DNA of 64,000 nt from Spartobacteria bacterium (GTDB lineage: Bacteria > Verrucomicrobiota > Verrucomicrobiia > Chthoniobacterales > UBA10450), in the NCBI GenBank assembly GCA_003134765.1, contig PLCM01000006.1, forward strand, positions 1 through 64,000, in the 5' to 3' direction. The notes under the pieces are model-generated. The model had not been told where the DNA came from. It searched no databases and saw only the letters and a program-made list of their open reading frames with translations. This document shows positions 17,360 through 27,568 of this stretch, piece after piece. A program made the translations under genes and the position numbers. The first letter of the stretch is position 1. The number at the start of each line of letters is the position of its first letter.

Positions 17360-20300
17360 CTGAAAAGAATTTATTACGCCAGGTTTGCAGCTACAACCCT
17401 CCTGGTATTCGCATCTTTCGGCTTGTGCGTCTGGGCCCTCGCCCCAGGAGCAGGCGCGGGAAGTCTCACACCGACGCCCCCTCCGGGAGATCCGGACCTG
17501 CCAGTCGGCGCATCTGCCGTCGATAAGGAAGATTATCTAGCTCGACGCAACGCCTGGACAATGCTTCGGCGCGGTTTCGACCCCGATCAACCATTCGATC
17601 CGGAAGCGAGGAACCGTGCCATCGAGCAGATGAGTGGACAGTTGCGGCAACTGGAAGCAGCGCGGACGACCGCAATCGACAGTCCAACGCTAAGTAATAC
17701 CGCATGGACGCCCATAGGTCCGGCCCCGCTTCCAGTGGGCCAAACAGACAACCGAAACGACCCAGTCACGGGGCGGATCATTTGCATAGCAATCCATCCG
17801 ACCAATCCGGATATTGTGTTTGTAGGAACCGCATCGGGCGGCCTTTACCGCACGCTGAACGGACAATCGGCTAACCCGACCTGGACTTCGCTCATGGACA
17901 CGATCCAGGTGCAAGGCAACGGCGTCGCGGCCCTTGGCACCCTTGCCATCGGCGCTATTGCCATCGCCCCATCCGATCCGAATACCGTTTACATCGGGAC
18001 CGGGGAGCAAAGTCTAAGCGGCTATTTTGGCAGCGGGCTCTACCGGATTGATAACGCGACGACGCTGACTCCGACGCTGGTAGGACCGATCAATCCTTCC
18101 GCAAACTACGGCAATGGAGTTACGGGGACATTTACTTTTCAAGCTATCAGCCAAATCCTGGTGCATCCCACAAATCCGGCAACCATCTTTGTATCCACCT
18201 CCCCGGGCGCCGGAGGTAGGATAGCAGGAAACAACTCTTTTCCCCCAAACAACTCGCCCCCCTTGGGAGTCCTGGGTATTTATCGGTCCACCGTCGCGAA
18301 GAATCCCGCAAATTCGGTCACCTTCGTTAAACTCACGGTCAACGCGCAAGGTGGCTTCAATACAGGCTACACCGATGTTAGCGACATGGCCCTGGATCCA
18401 AGTGATGCCACTGCAAACACCCTGATCGCATGGGTTCGAAGTGGCAATGGCGCGGACACTGGCTGCACGGTGGGTAACAATTGCGCCGGCATCTACCGGA
18501 CTACAACCGCGCTGAGTTCAGCGACTTTCACTCAGGAACTGATCGCATTAAACGGGAATGTCAGGGGCCAGCTGGCGATAACTCAAATAGGATCGGTTGT
18601 GACCGTCCTGGCCGCTACGGCCGAAAACCCGGCCAGCGTCCCCGTGAACCCCAATCCGAACAATTGTGTTACCGGGGAGCTGGGCCTGTTAAGACGATCG
18701 GTGGATGGCGGAGTGACCTGGCCAAACACAGATGCAACGACGGCGATCCAGGCTGGACTTATTCGCGCGGCTGATGGGTTCTGTGACGGTCAATGTTTTT
18801 ATGATATCGGACTCGCCCTGCATCCAACCAATGCCAGCATCATTCAGATCGCCGGCAACGGAACTTTCGGGAAGGTTGCGGGATGTCCGACTACCGCCAA
18901 GAGATCGACTGATGGGGTTACGTTCGCGCTTAACAACACGGGCTTGCATGCAGATTGCCATACCTTTGCGTTCGCGCCCTCGAAGCCGGCGATCCTTTGG
19001 ACTGGGAATGATGGTGGGTTGTGGAGATCGACCGATACCGGCGCTACCTGGGTAAGTATGAATGGCGATCCAGCATCAACCACGGCTCCGGCGGGCAAGA
19101 TCAGTGCCAGCCAGTACATCAGTATCGCTACCCACCCGGTTGATCGGGAGTACATGACCGGAGGCACTCAGGATAATGGCACTCATTTGAAGCGAGCTCA
19201 AAATGATACCGGCGAGTGGATGCAGGTTGCTCAAGGGGATGGCGGTTACACGGCGATTGATCAAAATCCCACGGATACAAACAACGTCCTCATCTATCAT
19301 ACCTTCAATAATACCGCGAATGCGGCCGACCCAACGAAGGCTTCATTGCATTTTAGCCGCGTCGTAACCACCGCAGATGCGAAGGCTAACAACTGGATAA
19401 ATCTTGGCTGCGACGTCCCTCCTTTTACCGTTACTCCCAATGGCATCAATTGCGGTGACACCGCGGTCTCTTTTTACCCGCCCTTGGCCCTGGGCCCGGG
19501 TTCCCCTAACACCCTTTATTACGGGACCGATCGCCTTTACCGGTCGGTCGATGGCGGAGACTCAATGCAACAGGTCAGTCAGGGACCAATCATTCCTGGA
19601 GGAGGTGTGGGTAAACAAGTGACTTCCATTAGCGTCGGGCTGGGCAACGATAATGTGCGGCTGGTTGGGATGAGGGATGGTTCGGTGTGGGCGACGACAA
19701 CCGGTTCAACTCCTCTTACCAATGTCACCCCGGCCGGCGCGCCCGCCGGTGTAACCGTAGGCAAAGTAATGGTCGATCCCAATAACACGGATCCGAATGC
19801 GATCACGGCCTACATTGGATACGGTGGATTCGGAACTACCGGCACCCCGATTAAGCACGTTTGGAAAACAACCAATCTAGCTGGCGGCGCAGGAACCTGG
19901 GTGCCCATGAATACTGGGCTTCCAGACTTGCCGATAGATGCGATTGCCATCGATCGCCGGAGCGCGGTGGCGCCCGCGGCGGGAACGAGCGTCTATCTCG
20001 GGACTGACATCGGCGTTTATCAATCGACAAACGGCGGGGCTAACTGGTCCATTTTCAACCCAGGCAATACCATGCCGGTCCTACCGGTATTCGATTTAGC
20101 CTTTCAAGAACAGATCGGAGTGGGCAATCCCAATCGTATTCTCCGCGCCGCCACTCATGGCCGCGGGATCTGGGAAATCCAGATAGGAAACGCACCGAAT
20201 CCTACGCCAACGCCGTCGCCGACCCCAAGCTCCTCTCCTACACCTACACCAACCCCGACGCCCACCCCGACGCCTGTGCCTGCCGGCCTGGTCGGCAACG

Positions 20301-21088
20301 TCTCCACCCGCCTGCCTGTCGGGACGGGTGACAACGTCCTGATCGAGGGTTTCATCGTTCAAGGACCTGCGGGCTCGACCAAGAAAATCATCGTGCGCGC
20401 GATCGGTCCCTCGCTTATCCCCTTTGGAATCACTGACGCGCTGGCAGATCCCACCCTCGAGATCCATGATGCGAGCGGGGCTACGGTCGCCACCAATGAC
20501 AATTGGAAAACGACCCAGGTGGGAGGCCTCATTACCGGCGACCAGGTCGCTCAGATCACAGCGAGCCAGCTCGCGCCGACTAACGATCTGGAGTCCGCTA
20601 TTATCGCGGACCTTGCGCCGGGCAGCTACACAGGGGTGGTGCGCGGCTCTGGAAACACGGTCGGGACTGCCGTTGTCGATGCCTACGATCTCAGTGCCGG
20701 TTCAGCCGCGATGCTCGCCAACATCGCGACGCGCGGTTTGATTCAGCCCGGCGATAAACTCATGATCGCCGGCTTTATCGTGCAGGTTGCGCCAGTCAAG
20801 GCTGTGATTCGCGCGATTGGCCCCTCCCTGACCGCGTTTGGAATCACCAACGCCCTCGCTGACACTACCCTTCAGCTCAGGGACGCGAATGGCGTGATTG
20901 TGCGAGAAAACGATGATTGGAAAACCGATCAGCAGCAGGAACTCATAGCCACCGGCCTCCAGCCGACCAACGATTTGGAAGCGGCCCTCGTCCAGACGCT
21001 GCCGCCCGGACAATACACCGCCCAGGTGCGAGGCAAACCAGAGTCCACCGGTACGGGCGTCGTCCAAGTGTATTTCCTCGACGAATAA
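17360..21088 (+). CDS. exported BNR/sortilin-type beta-propeller protein with two C-terminal shared domains
   Basis: About 1,242 residues. The first TTG (17423) would cut the signal peptide in half. The same frame runs open upstream, reading KRIYYARFAATTLLVFASFG, so translation probably starts at a CTG at 17360, eight bases after an AAGGG-like site. No in-frame ATG exists. Residues about 100-960 carry repeated BNR/sortilin-like motifs (GTASGGLYRT, GNDGGLWRSTDTGATW, YLGTDIGVYQSTNGGANW), an extracellular propeller. A Thr/Pro linker leads to two copies of a domain with GDxxxIxGFIV and RAIGPSL motifs, found once more in the protein at 48160-49362. Likely a surface or secreted protein. The divergent partner at 17210 may share the promoter region. 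Confidence 0.8.
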   Translation: MKRIYYARFAATTLLVFASFGLCVWALAPGAGAGSLTPTPPPGDPDLPVGASAVDKEDYLARRNAWTMLRRGFDPDQPFDPEARNRAIEQMSGQLRQLEAARTTAIDSPTLSNTAWTPIGPAPLPVGQTDNRNDPVTGRIICIAIHPTNPDIVFVGTASGGLYRTLNGQSANPTWTSLMDTIQVQGNGVAALGTLAIGAIAIAPSDPNTVYIGTGEQSLSGYFGSGLYRIDNATTLTPTLVGPINPSANYGNGVTGTFTFQAISQILVHPTNPATIFVSTSPGAGGRIAGNNSFPPNNSPPLGVLGIYRSTVAKNPANSVTFVKLTVNAQGGFNTGYTDVSDMALDPSDATANTLIAWVRSGNGADTGCTVGNNCAGIYRTTTALSSATFTQELIALNGNVRGQLAITQIGSVVTVLAATAENPASVPVNPNPNNCVTGELGLLRRSVDGGVTWPNTDATTAIQAGLIRAADGFCDGQCFYDIGLALHPTNASIIQIAGNGTFGKVAGCPTTAKRSTDGVTFALNNTGLHADCHTFAFAPSKPAILWTGNDGGLWRSTDTGATWVSMNGDPASTTAPAGKISASQYISIATHPVDREYMTGGTQDNGTHLKRAQNDTGEWMQVAQGDGGYTAIDQNPTDTNNVLIYHTFNNTANAADPTKASLHFSRVVTTADAKANNWINLGCDVPPFTVTPNGINCGDTAVSFYPPLALGPGSPNTLYYGTDRLYRSVDGGDSMQQVSQGPIIPGGGVGKQVTSISVGLGNDNVRLVGMRDGSVWATTTGSTPLTNVTPAGAPAGVTVGKVMVDPNNTDPNAITAYIGYGGFGTTGTPIKHVWKTTNLAGGAGTWVPMNTGLPDLPIDAIAIDRRSAVAPAAGTSVYLGTDIGVYQSTNGGANWSIFNPGNTMPVLPVFDLAFQEQIGVGNPNRILRAATHGRGIWEIQIGNAPNPTPTPSPTPSSSPTPTPTPTPTPTPVPAGLVGNVSTRLPVGTGDNVLIEGFIVQGPAGSTKKIIVRAIGPSLIPFGITDALADPTLEIHDASGATVATNDNWKTTQVGGLITGDQVAQITASQLAPTNDLESAIIADLAPGSYTGVVRGSGNTVGTAVVDAYDLSAGSAAMLANIATRGLIQPGDKLMIAGFIVQVAPVKAVIRAIGPSLTAFGITNALADTTLQLRDANGVIVRENDDWKTDQQQELIATGLQPTNDLEAALVQTLPPGQYTAQVRGKPESTGTGVVQVYFLDE

Positions 21089-21186
21089 GATGGTCCAGGC
21101 CGGACCTCTGGCATCGCGCAGCGACGTTAATTCGAAGGTGAGCTGAGGGTCGAGGTTCTCACTCGGCGCGCCAAGACGTTCAATCA

Positions 21187-21579
21187 CTATTGATATTGTT
21201 GGTCGCTGACCTTCTCCATCCAGTCGACGGCGTTGCCGTCGAGCACTTCCTGGATGGCGATGTGCGTCATTGCCGTGGTCGGTGCCGCACCATGCCAATG
21301 CTTTTCGTTAGGCGGAAACCAGACGACATCGCCGGGACGAATTTCCTCGAGCGGGCCGCCCTCGCGCTGGGCTCGGCCGCAACCAGCTGTGACAATCAAA
21401 GTCTGACCGAGCGGATGGGTGTGCCATGCCGTTCGAGCACCCGGCTCGAAGGTAACAGCCGCTCCACGAACCCGGGCGGGTTCGGGCGCTTCGAACAGCG
21501 GATCGATCCGAACCGTGCCGGTAAACCATTCGGCCGGTCCTTTGTTGGACGTTTGTGAGCCATTTCTTTTGATTTCCAT
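21187..21579 (-). CDS. cupin-domain protein
   Basis: A 130-residue single-domain cupin. Motif 1 is seen as [20 protein letters not shown] and motif 2 as [19 protein letters not shown], supplying the His residues that bind a metal. It resembles the small cupins found with carboxymuconolactone decarboxylases, but no such gene is adjacent, so the substrate is unknown. Its end faces the propeller gene. Confidence 0.85.
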   Translation of the reverse strand: MEIKRNGSQTSNKGPAEWFTGTVRIDPLFEAPEPARVRGAAVTFEPGARTAWHTHPLGQTLIVTAGCGRAQREGGPLEEIRPGDVVWFPPNEKHWHGAAPTTAMTHIAIQEVLDGNAVDWMEKVSDQQYQ

Positions 21580-21660
21580 TTTTGAACTCCCGTTTTGGAC
21601 TTCGGTTGTGCTGCGCGCCCTTTCATCCCCGTGCCGGCTTTCTGTGCTAGGTCATAGCTC

Positions 21661-22692
21661 TCATCGCGACCCGGCCTTTTCCAAGTGGTATCGCCGAATT
21701 TCGGCCCCCTGTCCGCCGCGATGAGGTACCGCGACGAATAAATTGTCCCGCTCCGAATCGAAGAAACCGGTCCGGGCGCCAGTCGCCGTTGGGATTTTCA
21801 CGGTCCGTTTGTAGTGATCGGCATCGGTCTGCTCGATGACATCGATGTAGCCTTCGCCGCAGATTGCATAGAGGCGATGTCGTTTTGCGTCGTAGAAAAC
21901 TTCATCGGCGTCGGCGGAGATATCGAGTGAGGCGACCGATGTCCCGGAATCAGTGTTGAGAACGACGAGTCTCGCGGGGTTCCGGCAGCCGACAAAAAGG
22001 CGGTGACTGGCCTCGTCGATAGCCATCGGGAAGTTCGCTGAGGCTCCGTCAAGCTTCCACGCGCCAGTAACTTCGCCTTTCTCGCGGTCAATCACGGAAA
22101 CCTGGCCGGCATTCGGCACGTTGACGAAAATTCGCTGCCCCTGTTTCTCCAGCAGGAAAGCTTCCGGGTGCGCCGCGAGTTTGATCGAGCCGACGCGCTT
22201 TCCGTCGCTCGCGCGGATCACGCCAATCCCGCCGTCACCGAAGCCGACATAAATCTGTTTGGTGACCGGGTCGTAGCGAACGTTATCGGCGTCGTCTTCG
22301 AAGTTGACTGTGCTGAGGAGTTGCCAGGATTTAGCGTCGTAAATTTGGCAGAGGCCTCCTTTATCGTTCGCGATGAGGAGCCGACTCAGCTCGCCCAGGT
22401 ACGCGACGCCCTGCGGTGCACCGAGTCCGCGGATCGAGTGGATGCGTTCGCCTTTGCGCAAGTCGAGCACTTCGACACTGTTGTTGCCCAATCCGCAAAC
22501 GAACAATCGTTCACCGGGAGCATCCAGATCGAGATGATCGATTCGCCCTTCTACGGCCGCCAACGGGATGATCTGCCGCAGTTCAAGCGCCCCGCCGTCA
22601 GCTTCAGCGGCCAGGAGGCGACTGCTTGCGAACGTCGCCACGACCAGCGCCAGATCTAAGGCGGCGAGCGATCCAACGATTTTCTGTTTCAA
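21661..22692 (-). CDS. exported YncE-like beta-propeller protein
   Basis: A 343-residue protein with a signal peptide (KQKIVGSLAALDLALVVATF, cleavage near LAAEA) and a seven-bladed YVTN/YncE-type propeller: repeated segments such as RLFVCGLGNNSVEVLDL, QIYVGFGDGGIGVI, RIFVNVPNAGQVSVIDR and RLFVGCRNPARLVVLN. Such periplasmic propellers bind ligands or partner proteins; the ligand is unknown. Its ATG overlaps the stop of the upstream DUF1259 gene (ATGA), so the two are coupled. Confidence 0.85.
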   Translation of the reverse strand: MKQKIVGSLAALDLALVVATFASSRLLAAEADGGALELRQIIPLAAVEGRIDHLDLDAPGERLFVCGLGNNSVEVLDLRKGERIHSIRGLGAPQGVAYLGELSRLLIANDKGGLCQIYDAKSWQLLSTVNFEDDADNVRYDPVTKQIYVGFGDGGIGVIRASDGKRVGSIKLAAHPEAFLLEKQGQRIFVNVPNAGQVSVIDREKGEVTGAWKLDGASANFPMAIDEASHRLFVGCRNPARLVVLNTDSGTSVASLDISADADEVFYDAKRHRLYAICGEGYIDVIEQTDADHYKRTVKIPTATGARTGFFDSERDNLFVAVPHRGGQGAEIRRYHLEKAGSR

Positions 22693-23603
22693 TTCGCGGC
22701 CGACGCACTGATGCCGGATAACCCGGTCGCGAGCAGCGCGCCTTTGATCTTGTTCGCTAAATCCTTGGCCTGGCCGCGCCCCCAGTAGTGAAAGAAGAGA
22801 ATGCGCGGAGTCTCATGAGTCATGTGCGAATGGATGGCGACAATGTTGATTCCCACCGTCCGCAGCGCCTTGAGGGCAGGCTGCAATTCGTCCTCGGTCA
22901 CGGCGAAATCTCCATCCACCACGGAATTGTCATCCGTCCCGGCGAAAGCGACCCAGGTGTTCACGCCCATGTCCCGGTCGATTTTCACTCCGTGCATGGT
23001 CGCCGGGCGCCCAATCGTGAACTTCACCATTCCGTTGTTCGTTTCGCCGCTCAGGCCGAAAATCGCATTCAACGGGTCGGCTGAAATCGCGTTCTTCTCC
23101 GGCAGCGAACCGGCGGCGAAGGAATCCTTCGGCTGCGGATTCGTCGCGCGGACCTCCTTGATCTTGTCGTAAAGTTTACGCACTGCGGTGGCGAGTTGCT
23201 CGGTCGTGCCCCGGCCTTCGATGTGCATGAAATAGACTTTTGGGTGATCGAAGAAGAAATGGTTATGGAGCGCAGTCACGCTGAGCCCATTCTCAAACGC
23301 GCTCGACATCACGGCGCTCACTTCGTCTTCAAACAGCACAGTATCGCCCATCACGACGGCCTCGGTGTGCGAGCCTTGGGTAAAGGCCGCCCACGTCCCA
23401 AGTCCCATGAACGGCGGCATCGTCCAGCCGTCGACCGCCACCTTCACATCCGCTCGCGGAAAGCTGACCCGATACACGCCCTCCTTTTCGTTGAACTTGC
23501 CTTTCAGGCCTGTGATTTCGTCGATCTTCGCCGGATCGAGCGTGCCGAATGAGATGGCCAGCGATGTGGCCATGATACCCAGGGTGAGAACCCCTTTTTT
23601 CAT
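22689..23603 (-). CDS. DUF1259 protein (exported, two repeats)
   Basis: A 304-residue protein starting at the Met of MKKGVLTLG, which has GGGAG six bases upstream and begins a signal peptide. Two DUF1259 repeats follow (about 20-160 and 165-300). Each has a conserved His-rich strand: HNHFFFDHPKVYFMHIEGRG and HSHMTHETPRILFFHYWGRG. The function of DUF1259 is unknown; the His pattern suggests metal binding. Co-transcribed with the YncE-like propeller and divergent from chrA. Confidence 0.9.
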   Translation of the reverse strand: MKKGVLTLGIMATSLAISFGTLDPAKIDEITGLKGKFNEKEGVYRVSFPRADVKVAVDGWTMPPFMGLGTWAAFTQGSHTEAVVMGDTVLFEDEVSAVMSSAFENGLSVTALHNHFFFDHPKVYFMHIEGRGTTEQLATAVRKLYDKIKEVRATNPQPKDSFAAGSLPEKNAISADPLNAIFGLSGETNNGMVKFTIGRPATMHGVKIDRDMGVNTWVAFAGTDDNSVVDGDFAVTEDELQPALKALRTVGINIVAIHSHMTHETPRILFFHYWGRGQAKDLANKIKGALLATGLSGISASAAN

Positions 23604-23711
23604 TATCTCCCTCTTGTTGTGGATTTGCTGAAGCGCGGCAGGCAAGTGCAATTTCACTTTGCAACACGTATTGCGGATGTAAAGAAAACCTGAAATGACT
23701 CAGCCTGGGCC

Positions 23712-25061
23712 ATGGAATCTTCAACTCTGATCCCGGACGCAGGTGCGGCATGTAGCCGCCCGAGTTTTGGCAAAGCGTTCCGCTTCTGGCTGAAGCTCGG
23801 GTTCATCTCGTTCGGCGGACCGACGGGGCAGATCGCGATCATGCAGACCGAGCTGGTCGATCGCAAACGCTGGATCAGCCAGTCGCGCTTTCTCCACGCG
23901 CTGAATTATTGCATGCTGCTGCCCGGGCCCGAAGCGACTCAACTAGCTATCTACATCGGCTGGCTTCTCCACAAAACCGTGGGCGGCATTGTCGCCGGCG
24001 CTTTGTTTGTCATCCCGTCCATTTTTGTTTTGTGGACACTAAGCTACATCTACGCGGCCTACGGCAGTGTTCCCTGGATCGCGGCGATCTTTTACGGTTT
24101 GAAGCCGGTCGTGGTCGCGATCGTTACCGCTGCGGTAATTCGCATTGGGCGCCGGACCTTGAAGAACGAAGTCATGTGGGCCATCGCGGCGCTGGCTTTC
24201 ATCTCCATTTTCTTTTTCGGCGTTCCGTTTCCTGCGATCATCATCGGCGCCGGCATTCTCGGGCTGGCCGGGGGCAAATTCTGGCCGGAAAAGTTCGACG
24301 TCATCTCGAACGATCACGGCAGCAGCAAGCCCGAGAACGAGAATTCCGTGATCGATGACGAACACGCGCCGCCGGAACACACGCGACCGTCAGTGGGCCG
24401 CGCCGTCCGGGTCGCGATCACCTGGCTAACGGTCTGGTGGACGCCTGTCCTGCTGGCGGCAATGCTGCTCGGCACTGGCCACACGGTTTTCCGCGAGGGA
24501 ATTTTTTTCAGTAAGGCCGCCGTCGTCACGTTCGGCGGTGCCTATGCGGTCCTGCCGTACGTGGCGCAACACGCCGTTACGCCGTTCGGCTGGCTGAAGC
24601 CGGGCCAGATGATGGACGGCCTCGGCCTGGCCGAAACCACGCCCGGTCCCCTCATCATGGTGCTGCAATTCGTCGGATTCATGGGCGGCTGGAACCAGCC
24701 GGGTGGACTGTCACCCCTGGTTGCCGCGACCTTCGGAGCTTTGATCACCACCTGGGTCACATTCACTCCCTGTTTTCTCTGGGTCTTCCTCGGCGGCCCG
24801 CATATCGAGCAACTCCGCGGTAACAAGAGAATCGCCATGACCCTCTCCGCCGTGACCGCCGCGGTCGTCGGCGTTGTGCTGAACCTCGCGGTCTGGTTCG
24901 CTCTCCATGTCATTCATCCACAGACCGGCTTTGACTGGTTCGCGATCGCGCTCGGCCTCGCCGCCCTGGTCGCGATGCTCCGCTGGAAGGTCGGCGTTAT
25001 CCCCGTGATCATCGCCGGCGGGGTGATGGGGCTGGTCTATTCGCTCATTCGCAGCGCGTAG
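23712..25061 (+). CDS. chrA: chromate transporter, long-chain ChrA
   Basis: A 449-residue inner-membrane protein of the CHR family with the two homologous halves of long-chain members. The N-half motif is FWLKLGFISFGGPTGQIAIM, followed by LLPGPEATQLAIY. The C-half repeats it as FFSKAAVVTFGGAYAVLPYV and LAETTPGPLIMVLQFVGF. Known members export chromate by proton coupling. About ten transmembrane segments are apparent, with a charged loop (about 198-222) between the halves. Divergent from the DUF1259 gene. Confidence 0.93.
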   Translation: MESSTLIPDAGAACSRPSFGKAFRFWLKLGFISFGGPTGQIAIMQTELVDRKRWISQSRFLHALNYCMLLPGPEATQLAIYIGWLLHKTVGGIVAGALFVIPSIFVLWTLSYIYAAYGSVPWIAAIFYGLKPVVVAIVTAAVIRIGRRTLKNEVMWAIAALAFISIFFFGVPFPAIIIGAGILGLAGGKFWPEKFDVISNDHGSSKPENENSVIDDEHAPPEHTRPSVGRAVRVAITWLTVWWTPVLLAAMLLGTGHTVFREGIFFSKAAVVTFGGAYAVLPYVAQHAVTPFGWLKPGQMMDGLGLAETTPGPLIMVLQFVGFMGGWNQPGGLSPLVAATFGALITTWVTFTPCFLWVFLGGPHIEQLRGNKRIAMTLSAVTAAVVGVVLNLAVWFALHVIHPQTGFDWFAIALGLAALVAMLRWKVGVIPVIIAGGVMGLVYSLIRSA

Positions 25062-25245
25062 AAATTTGCTGTTCCGGCCCCGCTCGGTGTTGCGCCAATT
25101 ACGCGAGCAGCGCGTACGGTACAAGACGGAGAGCAAGCATCAGGTCTGGCAGGAAGGTTCGCATCCGCAGGCCGTCATGAGTGACGCGATGATGCTTCAG
25201 AAGCTGGAGTATCCGGCTACAACCAATTCCAGCGATAAGGCGCGG

Positions 25246-25320
25246 ACGCCGCAGCGCGGCGTCCCTACCAGAAACAAACGTGTCGAGCTGAGGCGGTCGC
25301 CGCGGCGACCGCCGACAACG
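25246..25320. repeat. palindromic repeats (families REP-A and REP-C)
   Basis: Contains GGACGCCGCAGCGCGGCGTC (family A, again near 31.7, 36.5, 36.8 and 40.5 kb) and GCGGTCGCCGCGGCGACCGC (family C, again near 29.65 kb), between convergent chrA and the peptidase gene. Confidence 0.85.
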
Positions 25321-25328
25321 CAACAAAG

Positions 25329-27458
25329 CTAGAACGGAAGTTTCATCCCGAGACTCTTGACCAGGAACGTCCACTGGTCGGCCGTCTCTTCGATGATTTT
25401 GCTGGTGGGTTTGCCGGCGCCGTGGCCGGCGCGGGTTTCGATTCGGATCAGGACTGGCGCGGGGCCGGCCTGCGCGGCCTGCAACGTAGCAGCAAACTTG
25501 AAACTGTGGCCGGGGAAGACGCGGTCGTCGTGATCGGCGGTGGTGACAAGCGTCGGCGGATACTTGGTTCCCGGTTTGATGTTATGAAGCGGGGAATACT
25601 TGGAGATCGCGGCGAATTCTTCCTTGTTCTCGGACGAACCGTAATCGGAAGCCCAGGCCCAGCCGATGGTGAACTTCTGGAACCGAAGCATGTCCATCAC
25701 ACCAACAGCAGGCAGAGTAGCTCCCCAGAGCTCCGGCCGCTGGGTCAACGCCGCGCCGATCAGCAGACCGCCGTTGCTCCGTCCGCTGATCGCGAGCTTC
25801 GGAGTGGAAGTGTATTTGTTAGCGATCAGCCATTCGCCGGCGGCGATGAAATCGTCGAACACGTTCTGTTTGCGCAGCTTCGTGCCGGCGAGGTGCCATT
25901 CTTCGCCGTATTCTCCGCCGCCGCGCAAGTTCGCCACGGCGTAGACGCCTCCCATTTGGAGCCAGGTGGCGATGGCCGGAGAAAAGGAGGGAGTGATGGA
26001 GATGTCGAAGCCGCCGTACGCGTAAAGCATGGTTGGGTTGTTCCCGTTTTTCTCGAGGCCCTTCTTGTAGGTAAGGAACATCGGCACTTTCGTTCCGTCC
26101 TTGCTCGAATAGAAAACCTGCTCGGTCACGAACTCGTCCGATTTGAAATCGACCTTTGGTTGGAAAAGGACGTTGCTCTGTCCGCTCTTGAGATCGTAAT
26201 GATAAATCGTGAGTGGCTCGGTAAAGCTGACGTAGGAATAAAAGGTCTCACTGTCCTTGCGTTTGCCCCTGAATCCGGCGGCCGTGCCCAGGCCCGGCAG
26301 TTTGATTTCGCCCGCCGCTTTTCCCGAAAGCTCGAAGAGTCGTACCGCGGAATGCGCATCTTTCAGGTAACTGGCAATGAAACGATCGCCGACGAGGTCT
26401 GCGGCCTCCAACTTGTCAGAAGCTTCGGGCACCAGGGTCGCGATGTTTTCCGGCTTGGTGATATCGAGGGCAACGATCCGGCCCCTGGGTGCACCGAGGT
26501 CGGTCTTAAACCAGAACGTGTTGCCGTCGCAGCCGAGGAAATCATATGAGGCATCCTGTTTGTTCAGGAGCTCGACCACGGGCGCATCGGGCTTCTGAAG
26601 GTCCTTGTAGAAGATGCGGTTCTTCGGGTCGGTCCCCTGGGAGACGTTGAGGATGAGAAAGCGGCCGTCTTCGGTCACCTGGCCATTGAAGTTCCAATCC
26701 TTGTGGTCCTTTCGGTCGTAAACCAGAACGTCCTTGTCCTGGGTCGTGCCGAGCTTGTGGAAATAAACTTTGTGAAAGTAATTCGCCTGCTTGAGCTGGT
26801 CGGCTGAGGCCGGGGCGTCATAGCGGCTGTAGAAAAATCCGCTGCCGTCTTTTTTCCAGGAGGCGCCAGAAAATTTCACCCATTGCACGTCGTCAGAGAG
26901 ATCCTTGCCGCTCTCGATCTCCCGGACTTTCCATTCCTGCCAATCGGACCCGGCGACCGCGAGGCCGTAAGCCATGAGTTTGCCGTCGTCCGTGATCTGG
27001 GTGCCGCTCAGAGCGACGGTGCCATCCTTCGAAAGCGTGTTGGGATCGAGCAGGATCTTCGATTCGCCGGGCAGCGTAGCGCCAGTGAAGACGACGTTTT
27101 GATTTTGCAGGCCAGTGTTCTTCGAAAAGAAATAGCGGCCACCTTCGTGGAAAGGGACGGTGTACTTCTCGTAATTCCAAAGCGCCGTTAGTTTTTCGTT
27201 GATCTTTTTTCGTTCCGGAATCGCGGCAAGATAATCGGAGGTGAGTTTGTTCTCCGCTTCGATCCACTTCTTCGTCTGTTCCGAATCGACGTTTTCGAGA
27301 TCGCGGTAAGGATCGGCGACCTTGGTGCCGAAGTAGTCGTCGGTTTGGCCGCTCCTCGGTGGCTGGGGATAAACGAATTTTTCGCTATCTGCCGCGACGG
27401 AGAATCGGAGGCCGGCAAGAAGGGAGAGGACGACGACAGACAACGAGGTGCGCTTCAT
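25329..27458 (-). CDS. prolyl oligopeptidase family serine peptidase (S9A), exported
   Basis: A 709-residue enzyme with a signal peptide (KRTSLSVVVLSLLAGLRFSVA). I prefer this Met (27458) to the upstream one because the extra 20 residues lie over a repeat. An N-terminal propeller (about 70-430) is followed by an alpha/beta hydrolase domain. The catalytic serine sits in SGRSNGGLLIGAAL, the Asp in TADHDDRVFPGHSFK and the His in RAGHGAGKP. It cleaves Pro-containing peptides, presumably in the periplasm, for peptide scavenging. Confidence 0.93.
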   Translation of the reverse strand: MKRTSLSVVVLSLLAGLRFSVAADSEKFVYPQPPRSGQTDDYFGTKVADPYRDLENVDSEQTKKWIEAENKLTSDYLAAIPERKKINEKLTALWNYEKYTVPFHEGGRYFFSKNTGLQNQNVVFTGATLPGESKILLDPNTLSKDGTVALSGTQITDDGKLMAYGLAVAGSDWQEWKVREIESGKDLSDDVQWVKFSGASWKKDGSGFFYSRYDAPASADQLKQANYFHKVYFHKLGTTQDKDVLVYDRKDHKDWNFNGQVTEDGRFLILNVSQGTDPKNRIFYKDLQKPDAPVVELLNKQDASYDFLGCDGNTFWFKTDLGAPRGRIVALDITKPENIATLVPEASDKLEAADLVGDRFIASYLKDAHSAVRLFELSGKAAGEIKLPGLGTAAGFRGKRKDSETFYSYVSFTEPLTIYHYDLKSGQSNVLFQPKVDFKSDEFVTEQVFYSSKDGTKVPMFLTYKKGLEKNGNNPTMLYAYGGFDISITPSFSPAIATWLQMGGVYAVANLRGGGEYGEEWHLAGTKLRKQNVFDDFIAAGEWLIANKYTSTPKLAISGRSNGGLLIGAALTQRPELWGATLPAVGVMDMLRFQKFTIGWAWASDYGSSENKEEFAAISKYSPLHNIKPGTKYPPTLVTTADHDDRVFPGHSFKFAATLQAAQAGPAPVLIRIETRAGHGAGKPTSKIIEETADQWTFLVKSLGMKLPF

Positions 27459-27498
27459 AGGAAGAGATTGATAAGGTCGTTCAGCGCGTGGCGCAAAC

Positions 27499-27565
27499 CA
27501 AGGAGCGGCGATTTGCAATCGCCGATTTAATGGTTCGGCGATTGAAAATCGCCGCTCCTTGTTTC
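27499..27565. repeat. palindromic repeat (family REP-B)
   Basis: Inverted repeat with arms AAGGAGCGGCGATTT and AAATCGCCGCTCCTT around a short spacer. A second copy lies at 32958-33024. It sits just upstream of the peptidase gene. Confidence 0.9.
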
Positions 27566-27568
27566 TTC

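Noticed and set aside
25422..26549. 375-residue + strand frame opposite the prolyl oligopeptidase
   Set aside because: Antisense shadow; the minus strand carries the full S9A catalytic set.
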